Positions 12,681 to 24,832 of a DNA stretch of 64,000 nucleotides are shown piece after piece. The notes beneath the pieces were generated by a model, which was not told the origin of the DNA, ran no database searches, and saw only the letters and a program-made list of their open reading frames with translations. The stretch spans positions 620,001 through 684,000 of the forward strand of contig JAJEKV010000222.1 of assembly GCA_021234155.1 (NCBI GenBank), written 5' to 3'. Source of the DNA: Isoetes taiwanensis (taxonomy: Eukaryota > Streptophyta > Lycopodiopsida > Isoetales > Isoetaceae). How positions within the stretch are numbered: the stretch's first letter is position 1; every line of letters starts with the position of its first letter. The position numbers and the translations under genes were made by a program.

Positions 12681-13669
12681 GTGCAATTGTTTTTGAAAGC
12701 CTAGTTTTATTGTGGAATTCCAAAAAGGGCGTGGCCGTCCATTTTTTTGCAACCTCTGCGTGCATGTTTTTCCCTGGCCGTACAGTTGGTGAGGGCCTGG
12801 CAGGGGTCGAGTTCTCAAGCGATTTTGAGCGACCGAGGGAACGCGTAGTGATCTGCAACATGGTCCAGATTCCAGATTTCCTCCATCCAGATTTGCTCCA
12901 GCGGGATTCATGTTTCCAGATTTGCTCAGAGGAGGGCAGCGATGACAGTGAGTGCCTCATCAACACGGGCCCCTGTCTAGAAACGGGATTGTTTGCCTGA
13001 ATTGAGCCATTTTGCAAGCAAGCATGGCCGATTATGTGGTTTCCCTTGCAGGGCAGCGATGAATAGCTGCAATAGAAGTGAATGTCAATTCAGAAAGTGA
13101 ATATCAATTTGAAGTTTCTGTTTGATCTTAGCAGGCTGGATCATGGAAGAGAGTGGATCGAACAAAATAGAGAAGAGAATAGATCGAAAATAAGGCGGGC
13201 TAGATCAGGGAAGAGAGCAATGTATCCAGCATGGCCATAAACCCTGCCGGATCGAGATTGTTGGTGTACATCTCACCAGCTCTATGTATTGATCGGCTTC
13301 CTGAACTAATCGGCCCTCCTGAACTAATCGGCTGCAAAAAAAGCATGCCTCCGTTATGCAAAAAATGGGAAGCATGTTCTTATTTGATCGTTTTTTAGAG
13401 GGTTGCATTTTTTTTTTGGAGGCCAGCAGAGGGAAAGGCATTTCGTTGAATGGCATGGCAGGTCTCTGGCATGAATCTGGAGCATGAATCTCGGCATGGA
13501 TCTCTGCGTTGGCTTGAATCTGGAGCATGAATCTCGGCATGGATCTCTGCGTTGGCTGGAGCATGAGCTCTTTCTGATTTGGGTTTAGATTTAGCCACAT
13601 GTACGGTGTGCTATTAACAGAAATCAGGCATCCAACGGCTGAGAACTTTTTGAATTTTTTTTAGAACCC
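12681..13669. mobile_element. Unclassified ~1-kb insertion with internal tandem repeat
   Basis: This block interrupts the second unit of the 11-13.7 kb duplication. A 9-bp direct repeat 'attagagtt' occurs at 12672-12680 and 13670-13678, which may be a target duplication. Inside, a unit of about 50 bp ('ggagcatgaatctcggcatg' type) is repeated at 13465-13565, and 'tgaactaatcgg' recurs at 13302-13332. Ends show no inverted repeat. It could be a solo LTR, a MULE-like element or a retroposon; none is proven. Confidence 0.4.
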
Positions 13670-13889
13670 ATTAGAGTTATGAACCCATTAGAGTGAACTT
13701 AACTTTTTGATTATGGAAATCTGATGTATGCTAAATCATGTAAATACCTAGGTTTCAATTTTATTAGTCTTTCTCGGACTTCAACAACACAGCAACATGT
13801 ATTCTATATTCTGTTATCTGCCACATAGTCCTAGGGTGGCCCCTTATGTCGAAGGCTAACATATCCACGTGTCAAAAGATCTGAATTGG

Positions 13890-14345
13890 TTATGGCTTAA
13901 GCGATTTGATCACGATCTACAGTAGCCTACGGTCTTCAAAACTCGATGGCCGTTCTGGACCATCGCCTAGATTAGAGCAGAAGATGCTCCACAAAGATAT
14001 GGATCGACGCTCTATGATGCTTCACAAAGGTAAATCAGGGTTTTTTTAGCTCCTATTTATCGTAGTTGTATTTCAGCCTTAATTAAGATCATATTCAAGA
14101 TCATAGTTCACGGCATCACAGGATAATTTGAGGTGGATGTGGCTTAAGCCATTCAATCATGACCTAGAATAGACTGTTTTTAAAATTCAAATTGCCGTTT
14201 TGGACCGTCTCCACAAAGGTACGGATCGTCGCCCATGGTTAGGTCAGAATACGCACCACAAAGGTGAATCAGGGTTTTTCTAGCGCCTATTTATCGTAGC
14301 TTTACCCAGCCTTAATTAAGATCACGTTCAAGATTATACTTCCCG
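13890..14345. repeat. Two tandem copies of a ~245-bp unit
   Basis: Unit 1 starts near 13893 and unit 2 near 14137. Both begin 'ggcttaagc', carry 'ccgttttggaccgtc'/'ccgttctggaccatc', 'aaaggtraatcagggttttt', 'cctatttatcgtag' and 'ccttaattaagatca', and end with 'cggcatcaca'. Divergence is moderate. A shorter ~47-bp duplication ('gctgcaaaggca...ttagtaaaaacct') follows at 14486-14575. No coding function seen. Confidence 0.75.
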
Positions 14346-14580
14346 GCATCACAGATTTTCGCGAGTTACCTTGCGATGCCATTTGCATTTCGGGTTCTCA
14401 CTTTGGTATGGACCAACAGGTCTATCTGCCAGAGTTTGTTTAATCTGTGCAAGTTGATGTTTAGATGTGGTGGCGTCAGTTCTAGCTGCAAAGGCACGTG
14501 CAATGCATTTTTTAGTAAAAACCTTTGGCTGCAAAGGCATTTCAATGCATTCTTTAGTAAAAACCTCTGCATGACATGAT

Positions 14581-17500
14581 AAAAGTTTAATCTGATGAAC
14601 GAGGCCTGAATGATAATTTCTGTGGTGCTAGCCTCTGTATGGCAATTATATAGTGCATGGTTTTTAATTCGTCAACACAAAGGCATGCCAGTCTGTATGT
14701 CTCTTAAGTTGCCGGCTGCCTTCAATGGGTCAAATAAGAAGGAACGATTTGAACTCAATGCACCAGCATATGGCAATGACTCTTTTACATTAATTATTGG
14801 AATTTATAGGACCAAAACGCTCCCCTTTGCTATGATGTAGGACAATGGTAGTCAATCCACATTTTGATCTACGTACCTTGCTGCGGATGTATTGCAGAAC
14901 CAAAAATTCTATATGAAAATGCAGCAATATCTCTAATGTGGCTACTCATCTCTCCTTCAGCCTGCCATTTTTCCTAGGTTTACCTTAATAAATCATTATC
15001 AGCTCATAATGTTGCAAACTGATAAAGAGCGTATATGTGCTGGCACAAGATCAATTCGTGGTTCATTTTTGAGGTTATGACGCTGCATATTGCTTTGAAA
15101 GCCTCCTATCTTTTCTTGGATTATAGGGTCTGTGCTTATACTCAGTATAATATGATACCTCTGCATAGGCGTCCTTTAAACTAGTGGCTAGACATAGGCA
15201 TCCTCTAAACTGGTGGCTAGATGGAGTATAGTTTGGCAGCTCCCCAATTCCAGGCAATTGCATCAGAATATATTTGTCATATTTAGGGCTGTGCATATGC
15301 TCAGTATAATAGGATGCCTCATACAGTAAAAAAGCATCCCTGACATATATGATTCTGATAGGCCTATTTTACGCTTGATGGGCAAGATTATTCTGCTGAG
15401 TCCTAGAGGACAGACACCTTCACACATGATTCAGAAACACAGGTCCTAAAGAGGTGTTTCCCAATTCTTGCAATTAGAGAACAGAGATCGATGCAATTTC
15501 TACTGAACGATCTATAGGGATCCTCTAAACTATTGACTAAGCTTCCCAAGGAGTACAGATGCAATAGAATTGACAATTCCTCTTTGGAACAGTTAACTAT
15601 CCATATGGATTATTTAATTTGCTTGTTTGAAATTCTTCTCTTGGTGGTTTAGCTAAATGATGTTGAAAATTAGTTGCCCGTGTCCTTTCAAGAAAGTCTT
15701 GTCGCTTCCAACTTCAAAAAGTGCATGAGTCCTGTAGCGCACCCTCAGCCTGCCGTAACCTGCTGCAGTCTTGTCCAAAAACTTTCTTCGTATTTTGTTT
15801 GGTGGGTAATGCCTACCTATCTAGTTCTTTCTCATTGCAACTTCTATTTTTAAGATACTTGTTTGAGGATTTCTTATTACGCTTACGGACGATATCGCGT
15901 TATGCATATGTAGCCTTTTGCAGGCAGCTCAATTGGGTGGAAGGATTATCCATTAAGGGTCTTTAATCTGGTTCAAATGGAAACCTTGCTGGAGTTCTAC
16001 CGTAAGTGCTTTCTTGTTTATTTACAGGTTATAAATTTCTGTAAAAAAACTCTATTTCACTTTGTATCAAAGGCAATGCACCATATTTTTCTCGAATGTT
16101 TAAGCATGAATGCAAGGGAAGGAGGCACAGAGAAGGAGGACCCTAATTGAAGTTATTTATGCCCTTCGGAATCTGGTAGGAAGTAAAGGATCATAGATGG
16201 CACAGGGGAATGCTATTCCATCAGGGGTTCAGAAGGGCACATCCTGTGCCTGGAGGCAATTGAACTTGACTAACTAATTGGGCATTTACGAACTTGTCAA
16301 GCAGAAGCTACTTAAAATATTTCCAGAGATTTTTAGTTCAATTGCTGGTTCGAACCTCTTGTGTTTTCCTGTCAATACATAGTTTAGCACATTGGTTGTT
16401 CTTACTTGGTAAAATTGGCCATTGAAACCATTACATGATTTAGATTGAAATTTTAGTAAGAAAGGAAACCACATCTACTAGCAGCGTTTACAAATTCCTG
16501 CTATTAAATAACCATGATATATGATGAAAACAAGAATAAGGGCCCAGTACAACTGCATAGTACAACTGCATACAGTCCCAGATATGGTGATATGCTTGCA
16601 CACGCTGTTTACTATGTCCAATGGTACAGATTTATGCAGATGAGATTAAGATGCTGGTTTCTAGTGGGCAGAGAGGATAAGCTGCCACTCAATAGTACAG
16701 AAACGGTTGAGAGAAACGACCTCTCAGCCATACAGTCCACAATACAATGAGAACATCAATGCTTTGTGAGGGAGATGTCTAAAGATTACTTACATTTAAC
16801 TTTTAGCTTGTCTCGTTCGGAGTTATGACGATGCATATTGCTTTTTTGCAGAACTTGAGCATGGAGCGACCTGCTGTTGCTGACAGTTTATGAAAACTTT
16901 AAGAGTAAGAAGTAAGAATTCATTGTTGTAGGGGTTTAATTGATGAAGGTTATCATTGTTTTGATTCTATGTTACAAGATTATCTCTTTAGACCACTAGC
17001 AGATCATTGCAAATGCATGCTTTTACTTTTATGCAGAGCATGGCAAATAGATGGATTTTTTTTAAGAAATACCAATAGTCTGATTTGTTGAGTTGGGTTG
17101 AATTCTTGGGATGTTCTGAGTGCCACGAGAAAAATGCACCTTAGATCATATGTTTGATGAATTCTGGGCAGATAAGAAGCAATTCTCTTGAATTAGTTGG
17201 AGTTCTATGATAAACAAATAAAAAAGGATTGTCGATTAATGATCATCTTCAGGAAGGCAAGATGCTTGCTGCTTATGGAAGTCAGGCTTGTTTCAATGAC
17301 TTAAGATCATGAATGATATTAGGCTGTGCTATTGGTTTAGTGGCTGTATTTCCAGCTCAAGGAATATCCAGAAATAAGATTGCATACTCCCAACTGTGGC
17401 AAATAAGAACCTCCTTCGTTTCTAGTATTCTTAGTCAAGTATTCTGTTTGATCTCTCATAACCTGGGCATTACAGTTTGATATTTAAATTTTGAGGTGTC

Positions 17501-17952
17501 AAATCATTTCATGAAATCATTACAAGAATCTTGTTGGAGGCTTTAATGCTCATATAGGTCGATCTAGAACTTGAAAGTTCTATTTTAAACAAGCTAAACT
17601 CTCTTTTTGAAGGGAAATTTATTGACTTCTTAGAATGAGAAAAAATCTGTCTTCTGGAGCCTGGGGTTCAATTCTCCAATCTCTTTTTATATGTGCCTTA
17701 CTGCAGCTGTTGAATCTTGTTACTTCATAGTAAATTTTATGTTTATGGAATCAGAGCTTTCCTAATATGCACTTTCAAATGCCAAGTATAATCATTTCAG
17801 ACTTCAGCTTTTCATATTTGCTGAAGGTACTCAATTTTAGATTGTAGAACTCTTGTATTTCACCAGGAACTAGAGAGAGGTCTTCTACCTTTGGAGTATT
17901 TAGCAGATCAAGGAACTGCGTACCTCCTATGGGTGTAAGAGAATCACATGAT
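14581..17952. other. No gene recognised
   Basis: AT-rich sequence with only short frames and no domain that I can name. Short dispersed repeats occur ('ctcagtataata' at about 15140 and 15300; 'cctctaaactggtggctag' near 15200). It could be a long intron or the 5' part of the EF-hand-like gene whose remnants lie beyond the copia element, but no exon was identified. Confidence 0.4.
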
Positions 17953-17957
17953 GGTCT
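17953..17957. repeat. Left target site duplication of the copia element
   Basis: GGTCT directly precedes the left LTR and is repeated exactly at 23046-23050 after the right LTR, as expected for integrase-made 5-bp duplications. Confidence 0.95.
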
Positions 17958-18156
17958 TGTTAGACATTTACTACAACACATTGTTATGATGACTCAGCAT
18001 AGTATGCCACCTATTGTGCTGACATGGCATCCTACTATAAATGCCATAGTCAGCTTAGAGTAGGAGTTCTTCTACGTAGCATTCTGAGAGAGCTGACGCT
18101 CCATTTTCCTTTGTTGTCTCTATTTCCTTCAATACATTGAATTCAATAGACTTTCA
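17958..18156 (+). repeat. 5' LTR of copia element
   Basis: 199 bp, TG...CA ends, with a TATA-like 'ctactataaat' about 80 bases in. It matches the 3' LTR at 198 of 199 positions by direct reading. Confidence 0.95.
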
Positions 18157-18169
18157 TGGTATCAGAGCC
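18157..18169 (+). promoter_or_regulatory. Primer-binding site (initiator Met-tRNA)
   Basis: 'tggtatcagagcc' starts at the first base after the 5' LTR and fits the standard plant copia primer site. Confidence 0.9.
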
Positions 18170-18619
18170 TGATTGGAGGAGAGAGTCAGCATTGATTTGG
18201 AGCTCGATTCTTCTAAGAATGGGTCGAAATTGCTGGTGCTTGTGATCAAGCCCAGGATTTCTTGAATCAGAAGAACGGTGATTAGTTTTTGCCGAATCTG
18301 CAAGAACAAGGGTTTCGACGTTTTTGTCTCAGAGTTGCCGGATTGAGACGTTTTTGTCTCAGAGTTGTCCGATTGTGCCGGATTGTGCCGGATCAGATTT
18401 TGTTTGTTCGACGTCGAATTTCTTCATTGTTTTGTTGACGTTCACACTTCACACTTCACGTCGGATTTTTCACACTTCACGTCGGATTCTTCACGACGGA
18501 TTCTTCACGTCGGAATTTTCTGAGGATTTGCAAGATTATCCATAATTTCTTACAGATCAGTGTTCTTTTTGGCAAGATTCACTGGATCTAATTGCTTTCT
18601 CTACTCTCTGATCTTCACA

Positions 18620-19990
18620 ATGGCAGTTAGTCAAGATCCATGGAAATATTTCCAGCATCCAGTATTAGATGGGGACAATTATTTTACTTGGAAAGATGCC
18701 TTTCAAACAAACTTGAATCTCAAAGATCTGGGTGAGGTTCTTGAGAGCACCTGGAATCCTCTCACTCAAGCAGAATTGAAGAAGGATTTTTATGCTCTAA
18801 ATCACTTAAGGGCATGTATCTCTCCAGAATTTATGAGAGACATAAGAGATTGCAAGGCCTTCAAGAAGGCTTATGAATTTCTTCAAACTACATGTGTTCA
18901 TCAAGGAGATGGCAAACAATTATCTCTACAAGGCAAAATGGATAACCTCAGGTTGGCTGATTGTGCAAATATGAGGGATTATTTACAACAGTTGAAGGCC
19001 TTACAAGAGAAATACTTTGGAGCTGGTGGTCAAATGGATGAAATCAAGCTAATCTTGTATGCTTTGAATGGATTATCAGCAGAATATCAACATGTCAAAC
19101 AATTTTATACATTGCAGCCAAAAATCCACATCACCTTTCATCAATTACAGCAGCAATTATATGATGCTGAACTGGAGTGCAAGAAGTTGTCCCAGCAAGA
19201 AGCAGCACATTATTCCAAGGTGAAGTCCACTTCTAACTCTTCCACTCCATTTCAGAAAAGGTCTATCTCTGGATCTGAGTCTAATTCTAGCAAAGAGCCA
19301 TTTACTTGCTGGTATTGTGGTGTAAAAGGCCACATCAAACGTAACTGCAGAAAACTCAAGAGAGAGTTTATCCAGTTTTGCAAAGATAAGCCATCTCCTC
19401 ATGCTCCATCACCAGAAACTGTTTCTCCACCTGAAGTTGCTGCCCATGTTTCTCACATTGATATTGATATACTGGAAAGGCAATTCCTCAACATTGCTAC
19501 GGAAAATTTAGGAAGTGATGATGTTTGGTTAGTTGATTCTGGTGCTACTAAGCATCTTGCTGGAAATTCTGCTGTCTTTCAGACTTTAAAGTCTTATGAT
19601 AAGACTTTAGTTATAATGGCAGATGGGACTGAAGAAAAATCAGTTGGCAAAGGTACTGTTAGTCTTCCTACAGACAATTGTCTCACTTTCAAGCTAGAGG
19701 ACGTGATATTAATACCTGGATTACTTGTCAATTTGCTAAGTGTTAGTGAATTTGATAAGAAATTGGGCCTGTCAGTACTGTTCACAGGAGGATTTGTTCA
19801 CATTCTTCAAAAAAATCCACTGGTTTACATTGATCTTCAAAAACTTGGACCTATTGCGCAAGGAATTCTTAATCCAGATGGTCTATATATGCTGCAAAAG
19901 AACTCTTCAACCAAGGATTCAGCAAGTTCATATACAGCAGCAGTACTCTATGGCATGCACGATATGGACATATGGGTATCTCTGCCTTAG
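18620..19990 (+). pseudogene. Copia gag-protease frame
   Basis: The first good ATG is at 18620 ('MAVSQDPWKYFQHPV'). The frame includes a UBN2/Retrotran_gag domain, a CX2CX4HX4C zinc knuckle ('CWYCGVKGHIKRNC') near residue 235, and the aspartic protease motif 'DSGATKH'. It stops at 19990 just as the GAG-pre-integrase domain begins. A one-base (or equivalent) frame change near 19950 separates it from the integrase frame, where 'WHARYGHMG' is read instead. Copia elements normally make one polyprotein, so this is most simply a lesion, although it lies at a position where some elements regulate the gag:pol ratio. Confidence 0.85.
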
Positions 19991-22790
19991 CAACAGCGTC
20001 CAAACATCAAATAGTAAATGGATTACCACTTCTTAAAGAACAAGACTTAAAATGTTCAGCCTGCAGTCTTGGAAAGCAAGTTCAAGCATCTTTTCCAGAC
20101 TATGCTCAATTTCGTGCCACTTCGCCTCTTCAATTGATTCATTCGGATATATGCTACTTACCACTTGAGTCACTATCGGGCAGCAGGTACTTTGTCATAT
20201 TTGTTGATGACTATAGTAGATATACGTGGATATATCCAATCACATTTAAGTCTCAAGTATTTTCCATTTACAAAAATTTCAGTAAGCTTGTGGAAAATGA
20301 ATTTTCTACAACAATCAAGGCATTGAGGTCTGACAATGCCAAAGAATACTTGTCTCAAGAATTTGAAGATTTTTTGAAATCCAAAGGCGTACACATACAC
20401 AGGGAGTTGATTGTCCCATATGCACATCCTCAAAACGGAGTTGCTGAGCGCAAAAACAGAACTATTATGGCTCTCACTCGGAGTATGCTCAAGCACAAAC
20501 AATTACCACTTGTTTTTTGGGCTGAAGCTGCTGTCACTGCAGTATATATCTCCAATAGAGCGCCAACCAAGTCTTTATTGCTAAAAACACCTTTTGAGGT
20601 TTTGTATGGTCGTAAACCTGATGTCTCTCATTTTAAGATATTTGGCTGCCTGGGCTATGCTGCATTCCCTCGTGAGATATTACAGAAGAATGGCAAACTG
20701 TCTGACAGGTCTCTCAAGGTCATATTTATAGGATATACAACCAATATGAAAGCATGGCGCTGTTATGATCCTATCTCAAAGAAAGTTTTTGCTTCGCGAA
20801 GTATGATTTTTGTGGAGGATGCAGTCTATTCATCAGATTTTTATCAGCTAGACAAGACAGATTATGACAAAGTCATTTGCAATCTCTTGGATGACCATTA
20901 CTCACAGGTTACATCTCAGCCACTCACTATGGAACCATCTATCAGTCCCTCAAAAACAGTGCTTCTTCCATTAAGTGCAGATGTTCCAATAGTCCCAACA
21001 ATCTCCAATGCTTATGACGATTTTCTACCCACTGATTATGTTGAACCTGCTATATCTCCTGCTATATCTGAAGATGTTGAACCTACTGTTGATCTTCAAG
21101 GTACTGCGGATCACCTTTCTGATATATTGCCACGCAGGTCTGCTCGAATAGCCTCTTTACATCGTTCCAGTAATGCAAATTATATATTCTGCAATTATGC
21201 ATTGATGTCTAAGGTATTACATGAACGTGATCCTCTTACCTATTCTCAAGCAGCAAAACATGTTCACTGGCAGCAAGCTATGAAAGAAGAATTGGCCATG
21301 CTTTCTAAGCAAGGAACTTGGGAACTAGTTCCAAAACCAGCAGATCACAATATTATTGGAGCCAAGTGGATCTTTCGTACTAAGTATCACTCAGATGGCA
21401 CACTATCTAAACACAAAGCTAGACTGGTAGCTAAAGGGTACACACAAGAGGAAGGCTTTGATTACAACGAAGTATTTGCACCTGTGGTAAGATTGGACAC
21501 TATGCGAGCTGTTATCTCTTTGGCAGCACAGAAAAGTTGGCCCATCTATCAAATGGATTTCAAATCTGCATTTCTAAATGGAGATCTACAAGAAGAACTG
21601 TATATGCAGCAGCCACCTGGATTTGTAGATCAAAGTCAACCTAATTATGTTTGCAAGCTCAAGAAAAGTATCTATGGCTTGAAACAAGCACCACGTTGTT
21701 GGAATATGAAGATCAATACGTTCATTACTGATATGGAGTACCAAAGATCAAGAGCAGATCCAAATTTATATTTCAAATTCCAAGGGGATTTGGTTTCTAT
21801 AATACTTTTGTATGTGGATGACACGATTATGACGGGGGATGCTGCTGATCTTAACCTTTCTACAAAACGTCTTCTTAAAAATCATTTTGAGGTTACAGAT
21901 CTAGGCCTCATGCACTATTGTCTTGGAATAGAAGTCCAAGCGAGAATCAAGCGGTATCTCCTTTGTCTCAACAAAAATACCTCTCGTAAATTTTGGAGAA
22001 ATTCCATATGGCAGATCGCAACACATCTCCAACACCATCCGACTTGGGTCAAAAGCTAGTATTAGAGCCCTGTAGAAGAAGATGTGGATTCTAATTATAT
22101 AGACAATTAGTTGGAGCACTCCTATATCTTTGTACTACTCGACTGATATTGTCTCTATGCCATTTGGAGTCTTGTCTCGCTTTATGACACATCCCAAACG
22201 GTCACATTGGAAGGCAGCAAAGCGTATACCCGATATCTAAAAGGCACCGCCACGGATGGTCTACACTACACTAAAGTGCTTAATCCACAACTTATCCTTT
22301 ATTCTCGATTCGGACATGGCCTCCACCGATATTGACTCTAGAAAATGTCTCACGGGCTATCTTTCATTCTTTGGTGATAATCCTATCATTTGGAAGTCCC
22401 AAAAACAAGATTCTAACAAGATTAGTACCATCAAGCGTAAATTAAAGCTCTTACTCTCACGGTCAAGGAAATGTTGTGGTTAGTTCATTTATTTGAAGAT
22501 CTTGGCATTCTAACCACACCGGCAAAGATATCTTGTGACAATCTTGGAGCAATACAACATCACGAAGGACTATCAGCTTCATTTACAAATCAAGCACATG
22601 GACATCAAACTCTGTTTTGTTCGAGAACAGCTGCAGAATAAGTTACTTACACTTTCCTACTGTTCTACTAAGGATCAGCGTGCTGACGGTTTCACTAAGG
22701 GTCTTACAGGCAGCAATTTCTCCAATATGAAAAATTTCTTACATATTGCACCTGTGGCTCATTCCCAGGGGGGAATCAAAACCTTTTAAG
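19950..22790 (+). pseudogene. Copia integrase, reverse transcriptase and RNase H, broken
   Basis: The open frame 19972-22059 holds the integrase HHCC zinc finger (ends 'CSACSLGKQ'), the D,D35E core ('HSDICYLP', 'RSDNAKEY', 'AERKNRTIM'), and RT from 'GAKWIFRTKYHSDG' through 'MDFKSAFLNGDL' and 'YGLKQAPRCW' to the active-site 'LLYVDDTIMTG'. After about 21940 homology continues only in other frames, with in-frame stops near 21987 and 22104. RNase H pieces remain at 22310-22380 ('SRKCLTGYLSFFGDNPIIW') and a terminal region to about 22787. The element cannot produce a complete Pol on its own. Confidence 0.88.
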
Positions 22791-22846
22791 GTTCTTTTTT
22801 GTTAGGATTTAGATTTCCTTTCAGCTATGCTGGTCATCAGGGGGGA

Positions 22847-23045
22847 TGTTAGACATTTACTACAACACATTGTTATGATGACTCAGCATAGTATGCCACC
22901 TATTGTGCTGACATGGCATCCTACTATAAATACCATAGTCAGCTTAGAGTAGGAGTTCTTCTACGTAGCATTCTGAGAGAGCTGACGCTCCATTTTCCTT
23001 TGTTGTCTCTATTTCCTTCAATACATTGAATTCAATAGACTTTCA
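22847..23045 (+). repeat. 3' LTR of copia element
   Basis: 199 bp ending TTTCA, followed by the GGTCT target duplication at 23046-23050. A purine tract 'caggggggat' precedes it at 22838-22846. Confidence 0.95.
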
Positions 23046-23559
23046 GGTCTGATGGATTTCCTTCACTTTGGTTACAAATGGGGTGCAAGGACATCCCATA
23101 TTTTGACATGCCACCATATCAGAACATATTCTACTTGTCAGCAATTCATATATGTTTCTCCATGCCTGATCCCTTAACTTATATCCTAAGATGCCATATT
23201 GAACTACAGCAGTTTGCCTGGAAGGTCAATATTATGGTCTTATCATGCACTTTCCAACTTAGAAGACATTCTCCAACCTATGCTGCTTTAAGGACGGCAA
23301 GAGGAACATTTATTTGCCAGAACTTGGGGAGGCTAGCAAGTTGCACAATATAAAATGTGATTGGCTATGTTTAAAATTCTTCACGACATGATTGAGTCAC
23401 TACGAGCATGATTTGATGTATATATATTTCTTGGGTTCTTAATGAATAATTTCTAACAGAAGTTTTATATAAATGTGAAGCATATATTTACTATTTGCAA
23501 CTTTCCACTGTCATTGATATCTTTGTAATATGGTGAGAATGGAGGCGTAACAAGCTACT

Positions 23560-24345
23560 CCTGCTCCATCACAAAAGGAAAAGAAATCTTGAGGGAGAAG
23601 TTCCAAGCGAGGAACCGCCACAACCGCCATCAAAGGTTATATATTCTTTGGACCCTCAATTCGAGAGATCTTTGCAAAAGTCTTTTTCCTTACTTCAAAA
23701 AAGGGTGCCAAAAAGAAAAGAGAAGTTGATGAAAGGTAAAGAAGTACACCGTGGGGCGTAAGTTTGATAAGCACAAAGTAAATTAGATTTCATGGATGTG
23801 CGGGGATGTGCCAATACTTTTGCGATCTTTGGGCCTAAATCCATCCGAAAGACAAGTCGAATACATCATTTTCACAGTAAGGACATTAAATGCTTAGTCG
23901 GGGCTTAATGCACATGTGATTTGTGTTTGACCACAAGTGTAGGCAAGGGAGGATGAAGCAACAAGCACTAGCAAAGGTCATATTGAATATGAAAATTTCG
24001 AGCAGAAGGTAGCAGAGGCTCGACATTGGACCCAGGATATGCTCGACATTCGCAAGTTACATTATTGCAGCTTTAAGGGTGAGACTGCGGCTTAATCTTC
24101 TCCTTGACTTAGACTCGACATATATACGTGAGAATAAAATATTATGGTAACTTTTGACAACTACTACAGAAAATTAGTCCAAAAGGGCAAGATTACATTG
24201 AGCGGATCATCCGAAGGTAGCTTTTGTATGCAGCCGGATTAGAGGTAGATTATTTCCTAGAATGGATTTGAAAACTTATCTCTTCATTTTGCGAGCATCA
24301 TGACACAAAGAGGACTATTATTTTTGGATGACGGCGGATCAAATG
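23560..24345 (+). pseudogene. EF-hand protein remnant (EFCAB2/DRC8-like)
   Basis: Plus-strand exon-like pieces resemble a two-lobed EF-hand protein. At 23757-23870: 'FDKHK', an in-frame TAG, then 'DVPILLRSLGLNPSERQVEY', ending at a GTAAGG donor. After a possible AG near 23940: 'REDEATSTSKGHIEYENFEQ' and 'KVAEA'. At 24195-24320: 'KGQDYIERI', 'LLYAAGLEVDYFLEW' and 'HDTKRTIIF', in frames broken by stops. The order (helix-loop-helix, 'GHIEYENF', second pair with 'Y..FL') is that of EFCAB2/DRC8, a dynein regulatory complex subunit of motile cilia, or a calmodulin-like relative. Family assignment is from memory of motif style and is uncertain. Stops and frame changes argue for a pseudogene. Confidence 0.45.
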
Positions 24346-24764
24346 TTACGACAGTGGCAAAAGAGCAGAGGCACCGCAAAGTTTGGCATGATGATTATCA
24401 CGAAAATCGGCAACTGATGGAATCAATAAGGACCTCCAAGTTAACAAACAAAATGCTCTGTAACACCTATGAAATAAAGTGTGGACCTGTAAATAGAAGT
24501 TGGGAAAAACACATTGAAGGAAAAAACTCCAAAATGCCCTTTTAAATTTTGGGAAAACTACCAAAAGCCCCCAAGACACAATTTATGAAAACGTAATGAG
24601 CTTTGTAGGCTAGTCTTATGACATTCTACTGTGAAAGACTAGAGGCTTTGGTAACTTCAACTGCAAATGACATGCATGACGTGCATCCCTTTTGATCATC
24701 CCCGAAATAAAATAGTGCTAATCCATGGTTATTTTGATAATAAAATGTTTATTTTAACGTAAAA

Positions 24765-24808
24765 TTATTGTAGGCCCAATTTAGACACCATGGCCAGTGG
24801 CACATTCC
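24765..24808 (+). repeat. Left terminal inverted repeat of recombinase element
   Basis: Pairs with 28280-28322. Blocks TTATTGTAG, CAATTT, ATGG and AGTGGCAC are identical after reverse-complementing and separated by short diverged stretches, roughly three quarters identical overall by eye. Confidence 0.75.
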
Positions 24809-24832
24809 ACGTGTCCACTTTTCGTATAAGGG

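Larger units (their letters stand above)
17958..23045 (+). mobile_element. Ty1/copia LTR retrotransposon, full length but coding-defective
   Basis: A 5.09-kb element bounded by 199-bp LTRs (17958-18156 and 22847-23045) that begin TGTTAG and end TTTCA. The LTRs differ at one position only (TAAATGCC against TAAATACC). The primer-binding site 'tggtatcagagcc' at 18157-18169 is complementary to the 3' end of initiator Met-tRNA, and a purine run 'caggggggat' sits before the right LTR. Domain order gag, protease, integrase, reverse transcriptase, RNase H defines the copia class. The integrase and RT frame is shifted relative to gag-protease near 19950. From about 21940 the RT/RNase H part is broken by frame changes and stops. 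The LTRs imply a young insertion despite the decayed coding region. Confidence 0.97.

Noticed and set aside
14581-17952. CRISPR-like or other regularly spaced repeats
   Set aside because: Only irregular short repeats were seen, with no constant spacer length; the sequence is eukaryotic in any case.
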